From contig CM069876.1 of NCBI GenBank assembly GCA_036172665.1, positions 3,286,001 through 3,350,000 on the forward strand: a stretch of 64,000 nt of DNA, written 5' to 3'. Shown piece after piece: positions 1 through 10,725 of the stretch. The notes under the pieces are model-generated. The model was given only the letters and a program-made list of their open reading frames with translations. It made no database searches and was not told the origin of the DNA. The position numbers and the translations under genes were made by a program. Source of the DNA: Prosopocoilus inquinatus. Its lineage: Eukaryota > Arthropoda > Insecta > Coleoptera > Lucanidae. The stretch's first letter is position 1. Each line of letters opens with the position of its first letter.

Positions 1-563
1 TTTGCGCGAAAAAATTTTGATACCTAAACTTATATTTGTGTATCGTCAGCGTAAAAATGTACATTACTGTACTTCAATTGATTAGCAAAACTATGTGTAT
101 AAATACAATAGAGCAGTGGACCCAATGCTGAACCCTGGGGGATGCCCCTGACAAATCTGCGAGCGCCCGACAAACGATTATTGACTAAGACATCTATCTT
201 TCAAAAAACTACTGATTAGTTGTGTACTGTTATCATGAACACCTATGTAGTGCAGTATTGATATTAAAATTTCATTATCGATAGTTGCAAACGCCTTAGA
301 AAAATCCAACAAAACCAAAATAGTCAATTCTCCATAGTCAATAGCTCGACAAATGTCATCAGTAATATCCAATAAGGCCGTGCTGCAACTATGGTGTTGT
401 CTAAAGCCTAACTGAGTTTTAGGTAAAATATTATGGTTACATAAGTGCGTTCTTAATTGGGACTCAATGACTTTTTCAAATAATTTTGCTAAAACCGGTA
501 GCACACTGATAGGTCTGAGATCACTGAATTCTTTGGGATTATCAACTTTTGCTGTTGGAGTAA
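1..563 (-). pseudogene. Non-LTR retrotransposon reverse transcriptase fragment
   Basis: Minus-strand reading gives the fingers and palm of a non-LTR reverse transcriptase. In order there are an FSDLRPISVLPVLAK block, an LGFRQHHSCSTALL block, LLDFSKAF (motif A), GIPQGSALGPLL (motif B) and YADDTQI (motif C, the catalytic Asp pair). The longest open piece is 504 to 178. A frameshift near 178 separates it from motif B, and a stop follows directly after YADDTQI. Endonuclease and ORF1 regions are absent and the 3' part lies outside the window, so it is a dead fragment. The motifs resemble Jockey/CR1-type elements, but I cannot fix the clade. The sequence TTTGCGCGAAAA occurs at both flanks (1-12 and 569-580). 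Confidence 0.85.
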
Positions 564-690
564 CATTTGCGCGAAAACGTTTTGCTCGAAAGCGTTTTGC
601 CTGAAAACATTTTGCTTCATCAGTGTGTGACTAACCGAAATGTTTTGCATTGCAGCAAAACGTTTTGCTTTAAAGCGTTTTTGCTTCATG
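564..690. repeat. Short degenerate tandem repeat, unit about 17 bp
   Basis: Several diverged copies of a GCGAAAACGTTTTGC-like unit lie in a row and are partly self-complementary. They abut the RT fragment, and the first unit shares TTTGCGCGAAAA with the left edge of the window. Confidence 0.6.
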
Positions 691-1159
691 AATGTGTGGG
701 CAGCCTAACGATGAAAAGAGGGAGTCTCCAAGCCGTTAAAAGAAAATTTGCGAAATGTGGGTTTGCCTTGAAACTCTGTAGAAAGGGAACATGCTGAAAA
801 TAAAACAATTGAGAGAAAAAAAAAGGTAATGCCTTGTCCTAAAAATATTAGGAGTTTCATACCGAAAATAATTTGCATAATGCGAGTTTTACAAACGATA
901 AAAGTGTACCGCACACACAGCAAGCGGTCGATAGGCGAAAAATCGCTTAGCAAACCTGCTTAACTTGGCCGAAATCGTAGACCCCACTCTACCGACCAAA
1001 TGCTAAAAGTTTTTATCAAACCCCCTTTATCAAAACAAAAGGATATGTAGAAGTTGTCCTCTAAGCGTTAGGCATTGAAATGGCTAGAAATTTGAAATTA
1101 AATAGGAAATTAAATGTAATAAAAATTAACCGTTACAATGTAGATATAATCGTTACTAA
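691..1159. other. No recognised feature
   Basis: AT-rich sequence. Short open frames on both strands overlap each other and show no recognisable domain. Nothing else seen. Confidence 0.6.
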
Positions 1160-1432
1160 GGCGAGTTGCTTGGGTTTATTTTGGGAATTACAGAACATTT
1201 TTTCGAAGCTCACACTATGAAGTTACTATTTAGTATATACATCAGATCACATCTTGAATATGCTTCCGTCATATGGTCCCCATTCTATGCTATTCCTATT
1301 AATAGAATGGAAGATTTAGATTAAGAGTTATTTGTTACCCTCATAAATTACAATTGAAGCGTGCCATATGCGAAAGGTCATAAGTGTCCATTGTTCACCA
1401 TAGCATTTTATATGCGGAATAGGTACTAAGTG
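1160..1432 (+). pseudogene. Non-LTR RT thumb fragment
   Basis: The plus strand from 1217 reads LLFSIYIRSHLEYASVIWSP followed by an INRMED block. This is the typical thumb region after the RT palm, where the family has (Y/V)RS(I/H)LEYASV(V/I)WSP and then IERVQKRF. Upstream bases (ASCLGLF in the same region) fit the preceding RT part with a stop between. A stop at 1322 and later stops kill the frame. It may belong to the same element type as the fragment at the window start, but its strand is opposite, so it is a separate insertion or an inverted remnant. Confidence 0.65.
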
Positions 1433-2498
1433 ACAGGTGGACAGAATTGGGATACAATTATCAAAATGCCGCCATAGTACTTTTATAAAGTGTTATTGTA
1501 AAATGGTAGTTGCAGTCACATTTGTGGTAGTTGGTTTAAGAACAGTTTTGGAAGATATTAAGGAAATATAACAGTAGACAACCATTTAAATAAAAATTCC
1601 GGAAATCCATACCTAACCATAAAACCATTTAAAATATGCTCACCGTGTATACAGCGTGTCTCTTTAATTGAAACCACAAATAGTGGTCAAGAAAAGAAGC
1701 AAAATTTGTTATACAACTATTGATCAGATAGCAATAATAACGCAAATAAAAATTATTTTACTTTTTCCTAGAAATTGTTTGAGAGTCGCTGAATGCAGCT
1801 TAAATGTTCCGGCGGAGCTTGGTTTTCAACTATTCTGCCACGTTCGAGGCCATAAAAAGTATTAAAAACGCAGACCGTGACCTAAGGCACAGATATTGTA
1901 CTTAAGGCAGGTCAAGTATCGTGTTTTTTTTTGTTAATTTGAAAAGCAGATAGATTTTGTAACTAGGTAAATTCTTAATAGTTTAAAATATTCTGTGCGT
2001 TTTGCATTAATTGATGATTAGTTTTGTGCTAATCCGAACTTTAACAGTTAATTTTAAAAAATTCAATCTAAAGGCAATCGAAAAAGTGGAAATTCGTACA
2101 TCATATTAATTTGTAAATTGCCAATAATCAACTTGCAATGATTACTAAAGTTATTGTATTTGTACAGCAAAAATAAGTTTGTTTCTTTATTAAAACTTCG
2201 CATAAATGACACAACGTCTGCACTAGGCGAGCTTTTTTATGTCTTTATTGGTTTAAGCCACCGCAGAAATTCAGGTTTCATTCATAGATTCATAGATTAT
2301 TGTGTGTACAGACAATCTAATTTATTTAAATTTTTCATGGTATCATACTCCAACACTTGCTTTCCGTTTTTACAATAGGAATAGTTTTAATTTATCTATT
2401 TATCAATGTTTTGCACATGATCAAATATAAGAATCACGATAAAACAAACAATTTTTTTTTGTTGCGTTGTGTAATTGATCCTAAGTTTAGTACAACAC
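1433..2498. other. No recognised feature
   Basis: AT-rich unique sequence. Two open frames of 65 and 74 codons (1668-1865, 2154-2378) have AT-driven composition and no recognisable domain, so I do not call them genes. Confidence 0.6.
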
Positions 2499-2742
2499 TA
2501 ATAGCCGTTTGCACAACGTCTAGTTAAAAATTAAACCAGGTTTAACAGTAAACCCAGTTTGCACCGCGGCTTAAACCGTAGTTAAAAACTCGCTAAACCA
2601 ACTCAACGTTAAACCATCACGGGCGGCGGATTAAATTGAGTTGGTTTAGCGAGTTTTTAACTACGGTTTAAGCCGCGGTCCAAACTGGGTATACTGTTAA
2701 ACCTGGTTTAATTTTTAACTAGACATGGTGCAAACGGCCATT
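2499..2742. repeat. Foldback MITE, about 244 bp
   Basis: Almost the whole segment is a palindrome. The left arm (2499-2607) and right arm (2636-2742) are nearly perfect reverse complements around a spacer of about 28 bp. The ends read ATAGCCGTTTGCAC on the left and its near complement GTGCAAACGGCCAT on the right. No ORF is present. The near identity of the arms suggests a recent origin. I cannot assign a superfamily, because the target duplication is unclear (possibly a 2-3 bp TA-type site). Confidence 0.9.
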
Positions 2743-2945
2743 ATACTAGCAAAGATAATACGTTGCCAGGAAAAGCAGCTCCGAACGAGGAGGGTTTTCA
2801 AAATATGTTTAACTCTATTTAAATATTAAAAAATTAATTTTTGTAAGCGTCATGCAACTTTCCTTGCAAAGCAGTTACTTTGATTTTAGTGACAGCAGAC
2901 TCCAACGTTATTTTAAGTATTTTTTTGGCGCTTACTGGTGCTTCT

Positions 2946-3061
2946 GAAGTGCAAGTATGTAAAACTATATTTTGCAAAACATTTGGGATAACACAAAGCA
3001 GGTGAAGTGCAAGTATGTAAAACTACATTTTGCAAAATAATTGGAATAACACAAAGCAGGG
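2946..3061 (+). repeat. 58-bp tandem duplication at the start of the DUF7869-like relic
   Basis: Two adjacent copies begin with GAAGTGCAAGTATGTAAAAC at 2946 and 3004, differing by a few substitutions. The second copy continues into the coding relic, so the first is a duplicated 5' piece of it. Confidence 0.85.
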
Positions 3062-3572
3062 TAAACCTTCTTTCAAAAAAGACTTTGCCTGATGATCTCC
3101 GTGTTTGCGACAAAAGAGGTGACAAAAGTCCACACAGAAATCAAGCTTTGAAACAACAAATCATGGAATTTATTGCATCAATACCTAGCAGGGAGAGCCA
3201 CTATTGACAAGAAAAGCATCCTAACAAAAGATTTAAATATCAAAAATTGTATACTGCTTTTCTTGAGAAATACGAACTTTCTGAAGGCAACAAACCGCAT
3301 GTTTCACGGCTTAAAAAGGAATTTAGTTTATTCTTTGTTCCACCAAGGCTTGACACATGTAGTACATGTGATGCATATCAAATAGCCATATCTGCAGCTG
3401 AAAGCTTCGAAGACAAGCGAACTGAATAACTGAAACGGGATATTCATCATCGGAAAGCAAAAGCAGCACAAACTAATGGCTCAGAGCATCAGAGATTGTC
3501 AACAGCCCACTTCTGATACATCTGTTATCTCGTATGACTTACCAAAGCAATCATAATCCTACACTTACTCAA

Positions 3573-3659
3573 ACTCAAATGTATTACAGTAGATAGTACA
3601 TTTGCATTAATTACTCATACGCAAATGTATTACACTACACAGTGCACTTGCATTAATTT
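3573..3659 (+). repeat. Two-copy tandem repeat, period about 44 bp
   Basis: CAAATGTATTACA...GCATTAATT occurs twice in a row, inside and breaking the DUF7869-like relic. Confidence 0.7.
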
Positions 3660-4260
3660 AAGTATCCATTTGGAAGATGAGGAAAGAGGCTTCATGTACA
3701 TTTGGGAAGAAATAGCAGGCAAACGCGGAAGCAACAAAATTGGCCGCTGTTTGTACGGCTTTCTTACAAAACAGTTAAAAAGTGAAAAGAAGTTAATGTT
3801 CTGGTCGGAAAACTGCGGCGGCTAGAACAAAAATCAAGGTTTGTTGGCTACGTACAATTACACTAGTGGCTAAAAGATTCGCGAATGAAGTACTTCATGC
3901 TTTTCCACAATGCGGCTATACGTTTCATTCCTATGATAGATATTTTGGCCGTATTGAAAAGGCGAAAAAAGGTGTAAAAGTTGTAAAAGTTCCTATGGAC
4001 CTCATCAGTGTGCCCCTAAACAGAAGCCTTTTGTGGTCACTCATGAGGAAACTTTTTTAACTGGATGCAAGTAATCACAGCAGCTCTCTCAATCAAATAT
4101 CTAGGAATTTCACAAGCTTGTATGATAAAACCGGTTGAAATCTTCAAATCCGGATTTGGTGAACAATATTTTCAAAACTTAAACATAGAACCAGCCTAGC
4201 AGGTTATGCGTCCTTGGAGTCGGGATAAAATCTAGCAGATCAAAGATATAATACCTCACG

Positions 4261-4599
4261 TATCACATGAAAACCATGACTTTTACTAAGCTATAATCGC
4301 CAAACAATTGGCCTTATCTGATTGAAAAGAAGCACTCTTTCTTATTTTTTTTATATTGAAATATTTCTTTTAGAATGTAATAATAAGGCTTTCATAATTT
4401 TTTCATGTTTAGTAATAAAAGTTTTAAATGATATTTTATTATTACTAAGAAAATGTAGGCAAGTTGGCACTTAGGACGTTTTCATATTCGACATCTGTCA
4501 TAAAAATTTAAATTTTGTATAATTTTTCTGTCAGAACTATCAACCGCCCCATAGAGCATTTCCAGAGTTAAATTCAGCAAACCAGTTAACTGGTGAGGT
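4261..4599. other. No recognised feature
   Basis: AT-rich spacer between two element relics. Nothing else seen. Confidence 0.5.
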
Positions 4600-5000
4600 T
4601 GAACCATACTTCTTGTTTTTCCTGTAAAATTTGTTACCTTGGTACTCAAGACCTTCTGCATATGGCAGGCTTCAATTAAATAACTACGAAGACCATCGTA
4701 CTTATTTTAATTTAAACATATTTAACAAATTTAATTCATCATATTTGCTACAACAAATTTCTACAAATGTACCTCAAAGAGGTAATATTTTCTTAATTAC
4801 CTTTTACTTTTTAACTTTTCGTGTTTGAATTTCAATTTATATATAATTTATTTATCTATTCATTTTTTGCGCAGTGTTATATTTACTTATTTTTTAATTA
4901 ATTAATTTAGATTTATATTGTTTATATTATATTAGTGTTGATCTGTAACTGGGCGTATGCCATGTGTTCATAAATAAATTAATTAATTAATTAATTAAAA
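4600..5000 (+). pseudogene. 3' end of a non-LTR retrotransposon with TTAA tail
   Basis: The open frame at 4631-4828 contains YGRLQLNNYEDHRTYFNL, then an LLQQISTNVPQR block. This matches the last conserved part of many insect non-LTR ORF2 proteins (RLxLLxLxxRRxxxDLxFL ... LLxxIxFxVPxR). It is followed by an AT-rich 3' UTR ending in GTTCATAAATAAA and a (TTAA)n tract at about 4975-4998, as expected for the 3' terminus of such an element. The upstream RT is missing, so this is a strongly 5'-truncated insertion. Confidence 0.6.
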
Positions 5001-6608
5001 TATGTTTTGTTAAGAAAATCAATAAAGTTCAAAGAAGAGAAATTATGTTTTTTGTTTAATTTTTTAATTAATTACCTATTGACAATTAAGAAAACTGAAT
5101 AATATTCTAATTAGCAAAAATACTTCTGATGAAGTTCTTAGTTATTTTGTTTTTTTTTTTTTTATAGTATTAATAATGTTAAGACAAACACTTAGGGATT
5201 GACAAATAGTCAATAAAATGAAACGAAATCCAAATGATATTTTAATGTGACATGATTATTGCGGGTTATTATAGGTACGAAGGGAAATGTCACCAGGCAG
5301 GTCCAACAACTGTTGGCTCGAGTCGCGCTTCATTTGTCTTGCGGCCCGTCATCTATCTAGTACAGATCGGACCGCGATATACCGGACATTTTAATGGCCA
5401 AACCATGTCCTGGCCCGGTATTAAGCAAAACAAAAACGACACATCAATTAGGCAGGTTTTGGACACTCTGTTTTTTACATCTGTGCGTATGTTGTTAATA
5501 TATTGACCCTAGAATAAACCGGGGGAAATTTATTTTTGTTTATGTTCGCCTAAAAGCCAGACGAAATTTTATCTTAAACATTGAAGATATTTTTAAAGGT
5601 TGTTTTATTAATTATTTACAAATGTAGGCGTTGTCCAGCGATGCTGGTTTTATTAATTTACGCTTTAAATTTAATGCTGTAACATTCGTTTTGATAATGC
5701 TTCAGATAAATGTTTCCAATTTTCAATTAACAAGAAACAGATGATATTCAACACTTACGTCTTAAACAAATTCACGTCTACATTTTAAACTGGCAGCTGT
5801 TTTACATGCAAATTTTTATTTTAATATTTGAGTCTTCAGTACTATTACGCTCATTTTAAACGATACACTCTACAGCTCCCAAACGATTCATGATATCAAA
5901 ATCAGTCTTTACTAGGAGTATTAATTTTGTATTAAAAATTACAGACATCGAGGTCAGCTTTTATCTCATCTAACTGATAATCTAAAAATAGGTAATTCCT
6001 ATCCAAAGTATTAAATTTAGGCAACCCTGTACAGAAATTTTTTTTTTTGTTTAATTCACTTGTGTCAGTGCTCTTTTGTTGTCATGTGATGGATATTTTT
6101 ATTGATTTTTATCGTTAAATGTAACCTATGTGAAAAATAAGGCTTCAGAATTCGAAAAAGTCAGATTTACATTGTCACACGTTAAGAAAATTCTACTTGT
6201 GTAAACTTGTTAGAGTGCCTTGTAAAATATTTAGAGTAAAAACTCTAGTGTGAAACTTTTTACACTATGAATAAACTTCATACGAAATAACTCTATATTC
6301 ACTTTGTAGACAAAGTTGATGACTTTTTATTCTCTATTTATCATTTATTTACTCTAATTAGTGTATTGTAACTTTGATAACTATAGTGTGGCAATAGTAA
6401 AGAAACCGTGAAGCACGTGTCATTCTAGTTATAACATAGCTGACATAAATTACATTGCACTCCGTGCACAATTATCGAAAATACGCTGTATTGTTTAACT
6501 CCACCTCACTCCAAACGAGTGGCCCGACATACGAACGGTAAGTCTATAATAGCAGACTAATAATGGCAATACAAATAATTGGTTTTGTCAAACTGTTATT
6601 ACAGTATT
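5001..6608. other. No recognised gene; one GC-richer patch
   Basis: Mostly AT-rich. A patch at about 5280-5450 is clearly GC-richer than its surroundings and carries an 84-codon open frame (5252-5506) with no domain I recognise. It could be an element remnant or a regulatory patch. Confidence 0.4.
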
Positions 6609-6943
6609 TTTAATAATAATAATAATAATAATAAGTTTTATTGTCCAACAGTACAAAATATACCAGACAGGACAAACAAATCAGTAATAATAGTAAATAA
6701 TAAACAACACAAAATTATAATCCGACAAAAGATACAGAGTAATTAACACTAATACTAAATATAAAAATTAAGTTTCGCATATCTGTATAACTACATTACT
6801 TTGTATAACAATAAACTACGGAAATATTTTGTAAGAAAAAACAGAATTTGTATCAAGAAACTATAGTATTAATTGCAAAATATCTCTTAAATGCATATTG
6901 TGAATATCACAGTCTCTGCATATGGCATTAAAATTATTGCACA

Positions 6944-7388
6944 TTACAAAAATAGGGGATTTTTTATAATATTCGTACGGTAATGAGTGAAGTAAAAAGT
7001 TCTATCATAACGAGATTCACATCTAGGAACAAGAAAATTTAATTTTTGCATTAAGGCAGGACAATCAATGCGATTATTAACTATACGGCGAGTGTATAAC
7101 GACCTAAAGTTGAATCTGTCTAACAATAATTGGTTATCAATTCCACGAAGTGGGTAGAAATTATCTACTCTAAATGCTAAGTATTTTAAGAATTTACGCT
7201 GCACACTTTCAATTAATTCTATGTAATAATTATAAACAGGATACCATATCAAAGTATAAATTAATCATAGTTTGCACGTTAACAAAATCTCTACTATTTC
7301 TGAAGACGAAACCCAACATTTTTAACGCAGACTGTACCATGTTATCGATATGATTAGAGAAGTTGAAAGCAGAATCAAATATGACTCC
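6944..7388 (-). pseudogene. RT thumb and C-terminus of the split non-LTR element (3' half)
   Basis: Minus strand. It begins with FDSAFNFSNHIDNM and KMLGFVFRNSRDF, then a small frame slip near 7255, then IWYPVYNYYIELIESVQRKF and a C-terminal tract (7252-6944) rich in the RxLLDRFNFRSLYxRR pattern that ends non-LTR ORF2 proteins. It continues the RT half at 9808-10725 across the transposon insertion. A 3' UTR of about 300 bp separates it from the TTA tail. Confidence 0.85.
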
Positions 7389-7911
7389 CAGGGGCCTATT
7401 GTATAAAAGTACAAGTTACAATTATACAAATTTACAATTACAGGTACTTGTACTGCACTATGTACAATTACAGGTGTTGCACAAATAATTATTACAAATG
7501 TAAAACATTTTTACAATTTTACACGCCTTAATCATCAGTTCTACAGGCGTTTGTTGTTAACATTAAAGCGGTAAGTTATGAATAGCAAATAAAAATTATA
7601 TTTTATTTAATTAAAATCATGTAAGTATGCATTATGTATTATTTAACACTGAGAAAAATATTAAGAGCCATTTTATTTTAAAAACAGACTCAGCGTACTA
7701 AACTGACTTTTCTGAGCATACTACTGCAAAATTAACAGTTTAGAATAGTTTTTCTTATATGTATCACTGAGAGAACTTATTCTCGTATTATTACAACAAT
7801 CAATACATCGAGTCATTTTTTAACACGGATTCGAATAAAGCGTTCGTACATTTTTCTGGGTGTATGCAATTTTTAGGCATGTAGCTTTATTTTTGATTTT
7901 AGGTTTTATAA

Positions 7912-8208
7912 TGTCTGTGAAAAAGGGGAATAAATTGGAAATGTTGAAAGAAATACGCGAAGCTAATGTCTTGTTTGGCGCGTTTTCTGTGAATGTTACC
8001 AAAGAGGACAAAATAAAGAAATGGAATGATTCATGTGAAAGCCCAAGCTTTTGGTATTGTCCCTGCCGATAAAGAATTGATTGCACATAGGAGGCGTTGG
8101 AATGTTCCGCATTTTTGGCATTTTTCTGATACTGCATTTCTGACAGCTGTTTGTCAATTTGACAGAAATATTCGTCGGTGTGTTGCTTCTTTCGTTGCGG
8201 ATGTATAG
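7912..8208 (+). pseudogene. Harbinger second ORF (Myb/SANT-like) relic
   Basis: Starts at the ATG at 7912 with SVKKGNKLEMLKEIREANVL, then FGAFSVNVTKEDKIKKWND. The lineage has a DVLFGxFSxxxTKxDKxxxW pattern here. After a frameshift near 8030 the reading continues in another frame with FGIVPADKE, matching the LGxIxxDKxY segment of these proteins. In intact Harbinger elements this Myb-like protein helps the transposase reach the nucleus and bind the ends. The frameshift makes it a pseudogene. No catalytic function is expected. Confidence 0.65.
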
Positions 8209-8226
8209 CCTTCTATTATACAGAGC

Positions 8227-8702
8227 GAGTCGGGAGGCATGAACCAAGCGGTAGGACTATATTCTACCCGTCAATACGTCAATATAAGAGAAAAAAACCT
8301 AAAAGTTGTAATCCGATTTTCATTTGTTTTCGAGTTGTAACATTTTAATAAAATACCTTACATAATATTTTTTTCTCAATTGAAATATTCAGATCAAAAG
8401 ATTCGCTAGTATGCAAACGCAGTTTTTTTTTTACGAAATTTCAATATTTCAGAGTAGCGCAGTTTTTAAACTGTGTATTTAGGTAATGCAGAACATCAAA
8501 ATATCTAAGGAATATTTGAGTATTTGAAAGCAAACTTCACTTGCTTTCAAATAAGCTGTATAAAAAATATTAAGTACGATATTTTTGTTAAAACGTTACA
8601 ACTCGAAAACAAATGAAAATTGAATAACAGCTTTTGTGTTTTTTTTCTCTTATATTGACAGTAGAATGCACTCCTACAGTTTGGTTCATTCCTCCCGATT
8701 CC
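8227..8702. repeat. Foldback element inserted in the Harbinger transposase
   Basis: The outer arms (about 8227-8356 and 8583-8702) are inverted copies. GAGTCGGGAGG-like ends, ATGAACCAA, GTCAATATAAGAG and CATTTGTTTTCGAGTTGTAA appear on the left and in reverse complement on the right. A smaller hairpin (TTTGAAAGCAA...TTGCTTTCAAA) lies near 8522-8553. No ORF. It interrupts the transposase after its catalytic Glu, so it is younger than the Harbinger element or part of its decay. Confidence 0.85.
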
Positions 8703-8704
8703 TA

Positions 8705-9517
8705 TAGAATTTTCTACTAGTCTTCGTGTATATTTATGCTTCCTATTAAATCTTGCAACAGCTGGATCCTATATATTTCGACCTGTAGGAGTTATCAGCC
8801 ATTCTAATAAGGGATATCCCGAGTCTCCTAAAATAATTGCACCTTCTACAGGGCGCCACCCTCCTTGCATACGTCGATATATGAACTATTCCTGAGAATT
8901 CTACTATCATGAACGCTCCCTGGCCATTTAGCGCTGATATAGTAAAATGTACAGTCTGGCTCACAAACAACCATACAATTCAAGGAATGCTTTCCGTGTC
9001 GATCAACAAACTGTGGTTCATTTTGATGCGATGCATCAACATTAATCAGAGTTCTATCTACACAGCCAATGACATTTGGCATTTGTGCAATTCTATAAAA
9101 TTTCTGCACTACCTCTACTGTATTATCTGGCCAATCTACTACACGAGGGAACAGGATCTCATTTACTGCTTTTACTACAGTATGAACAACTCGACAAACA
9201 GTGGATTTATCTACCCCGTGCATGTCAGAAATACCATGATACTGCCCTCCATTTCCAAGCCAATGCAGAGTAATACACAACCCTTGTTTAGAAGAAAGTG
9301 CATGATTTCTTGCTGTTTGACATGTCAATCTACCACCAATCACATTTAACAATTCCTCAAGCTTTATCATGGACATTCGATAGCGTTCATTGACCTCAAA
9401 ATTACTTGGAAATGTACAATTAATTCTTGCCCTAAATGTTCTTGCTCTGCGTTGAATAATATTCCTCGCGTCCTGTTGCTGCAGATCATCATCTTCAGCA
9501 GAAAAACTACTCCACAT
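8705..9517 (-). pseudogene. Harbinger transposase (DDE_Tnp_4 / HARBI1-like), broken
   Basis: The minus-strand open frame at 9517-8846 (223 codons) contains the N-terminal helix-turn-helix part (GLCITLHWLGNGGQYHGIS, DKSTVCRVV) and the first catalytic Asp in IGCVDRTLINVDA. Then come HQNEPQFVDRHGKHSLNCMV and AKWPGSVHDSRILRNSS. A frameshift near 8880 follows. The next frame gives ILGDSGYPLLEWLITP (second Asp) and RRLVENSIGI (the Glu). The frame also has a stop before PAVARFNRKHKY. The foldback element at 8227-8702 starts right after ENSIG, so the C-terminus is lost. Cut-and-paste transposition is known for the family, and this copy cannot perform it. Confidence 0.92.
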
Positions 9518-9807
9518 ATTCTCTAATTAAATTAAATGTAATTTTGTAAAAAAATAACACGCCTAACGAGGTACGTTTAATATGCATTACAATTTTACTA
9601 TTGTATGTAGAAATGTAATTTGTCACCTGTAAATCTCTTCGGAAACGCTTGTAAAATAATAAGAATTCTCCTGTAAGATTGTAAGTTTCATAGGGACTTA
9701 CAAATTTGTACTTTTTATTTATGCAACGCCTGCAACCGAAATTTTTACAAATTGTAAAGAAATATCACCTGTAATTTGTAAATGTACTTTTATGCAATAG
9801 GCCCCAG

Positions 9808-10725
9808 GTATTTTGTATGATCAACACGTAGCAAAACTGTATTATCAAGTTTATAATGATATATAATGGGATTAACTTTTCTGTGGAAGTTTAACGATTT
9901 ACATTTGTTTACATTCAGTTTCAAATTATTCTTAGTCCACCAAATTTTGACCAATTCTAACGCAAATTGTAGGTCTAAGCAATCTTTCTCTGTGTCAATT
10001 CTATTATAGATTTTTAAATCGTCTGCAAATAGTAAATTGTTACTTTCTATGCATTTAGATAAATCGTTAATAAATATTAGAAAAAGTAAAGGACCAAGAT
10101 TCGACTCTTGCGGTACTCCAGATGTAACTCTCATTAAGCGTGACCTACAACTACTTACTTCTACGTACTGACGTCTGCAAATAAGTAATTCTTAAATAGT
10201 AGCAGCAGAGAATAGCATCAAGTTTTTTCAGTAAAATGAAATGATCGATTTGATCAAACGCTTTGCTAATATCTGTGTATATAACATTGACTTGTCCTGA
10301 ATTATCTATTATTTCAGAAACATATTGAGTGAATGTACATAAACTTGATATTGTTGAACGTCCTTTAAAAAAACCATGTTGTGATTCCGAAATGAAGGGT
10401 TTCACCTGATTATAGATAATATTGTAAAGCATTATTTCAAACACTTTTGCAAAATTGCATAAGATAGAAATTGGCTTATAATTTGACACATTCGTTGCAT
10501 CACCAGTTTTCAAGACAGGACATAATTTTGATATTTTCCAAATGACTGGCATAGATGAAGAAGAAAACATCAAATTAAAAATTACAGACACTGTACGGTA
10601 TCTTAACTTGCAATAAATATTTTCATTTGCAAATTTCTTTTCTCTAGTATCACCATGAGTAGACACATATTTTTGATTTTGTAAATTCCGATCAATATAG
10701 TGCGGTCGTCCACGACCAATTTATG
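9808..10725 (-). pseudogene. RT domain of the split non-LTR element (5' half)
   Basis: Minus strand. The first piece (10666-10151) carries SMPVIWKISKLCPVLKTGD, SNYKPISIL, SQHGFFKGRSTISSL and YTDISKAFDQIDH (motif A, catalytic Asp). A frameshift of about 20 codons follows. The second piece (10134-9808) has SGVPQESNLGPLLFLIFIND (motif B) and LFADDLKIY (motif C). Motif B reads PQE where PQG is usual. The reading stops where the Harbinger element enters. The RT copies element RNA at a nicked target. The upstream endonuclease and ORF1 are absent. Confidence 0.9.

Larger units (their letters stand above)
2930..4260 (+). pseudogene. Decayed DUF7869-like, probably transposon-derived gene
   Basis: Three plus-strand frames in sequence match a protein type common in insect and cnidarian genomes that I know as DUF7869 (name from memory). 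The pieces are VCKTTFCKIIGITQSRVNLL with a KSPHRNQ block (3007-3207), a PRLDTCSTCDAYQ cysteine block (3247-3429), GFMYIWEEIAGKRGSNKIG and WSENCGG (3625-3825), and FPQCGYTFHSYDRYFGRIEK (3866-4060). In intact relatives the last two read SDNCGGQNRN and GHSxxxxDRDFGxIE, an acidic, His-rich set suggestive of a DDE-like nuclease. Stops and frameshifts separate all pieces. The function is unknown, and a transposase-related role is inferred from multicopy occurrence. Confidence 0.65.
7392..9804. mobile_element. PIF/Harbinger DNA transposon, 2413 bp, with CAG target duplication
   Basis: The ends are perfect 10-bp inverted repeats (GGGCCTATTG / CAATAGGCCC). The similarity continues for about 22 bp with one mismatch (ATAAAAGTACA follows). 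The trinucleotide CAG flanks both sides (7389-7391 and 9805-9807), matching the 3-bp target duplications of Harbinger elements. Inside are two divergent genes, as in this superfamily: a Myb-like gene on plus and a DDE transposase on minus. Both are broken, so the copy is inactive. It sits inside a non-LTR element and is itself invaded by a foldback element. Confidence 0.92.
6609..10725 (-). mobile_element. 5'-truncated non-LTR retrotransposon, split by a Harbinger insertion
   Basis: One element on the minus strand occupies 10725-9808 and 7388-6609. The two halves join in frame when the insert at 7392-9804 and one copy of the CAG duplication are ignored: the right half stops in VDHTKYLG and the left half resumes with VIFDSAFN, the usual YLGVIFD motif. 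The 3' end (low coordinates) has AATAAAA and then a (TTA)n tract at about 6609-6636. A trinucleotide tail of this kind recalls I-type elements. The 5' end is lost near 10725. Confidence 0.85.

Noticed and set aside
4975..4998. (TTAA)n as an independent microsatellite
   Set aside because: Better explained as the 3' tail of the non-LTR element that ends there.
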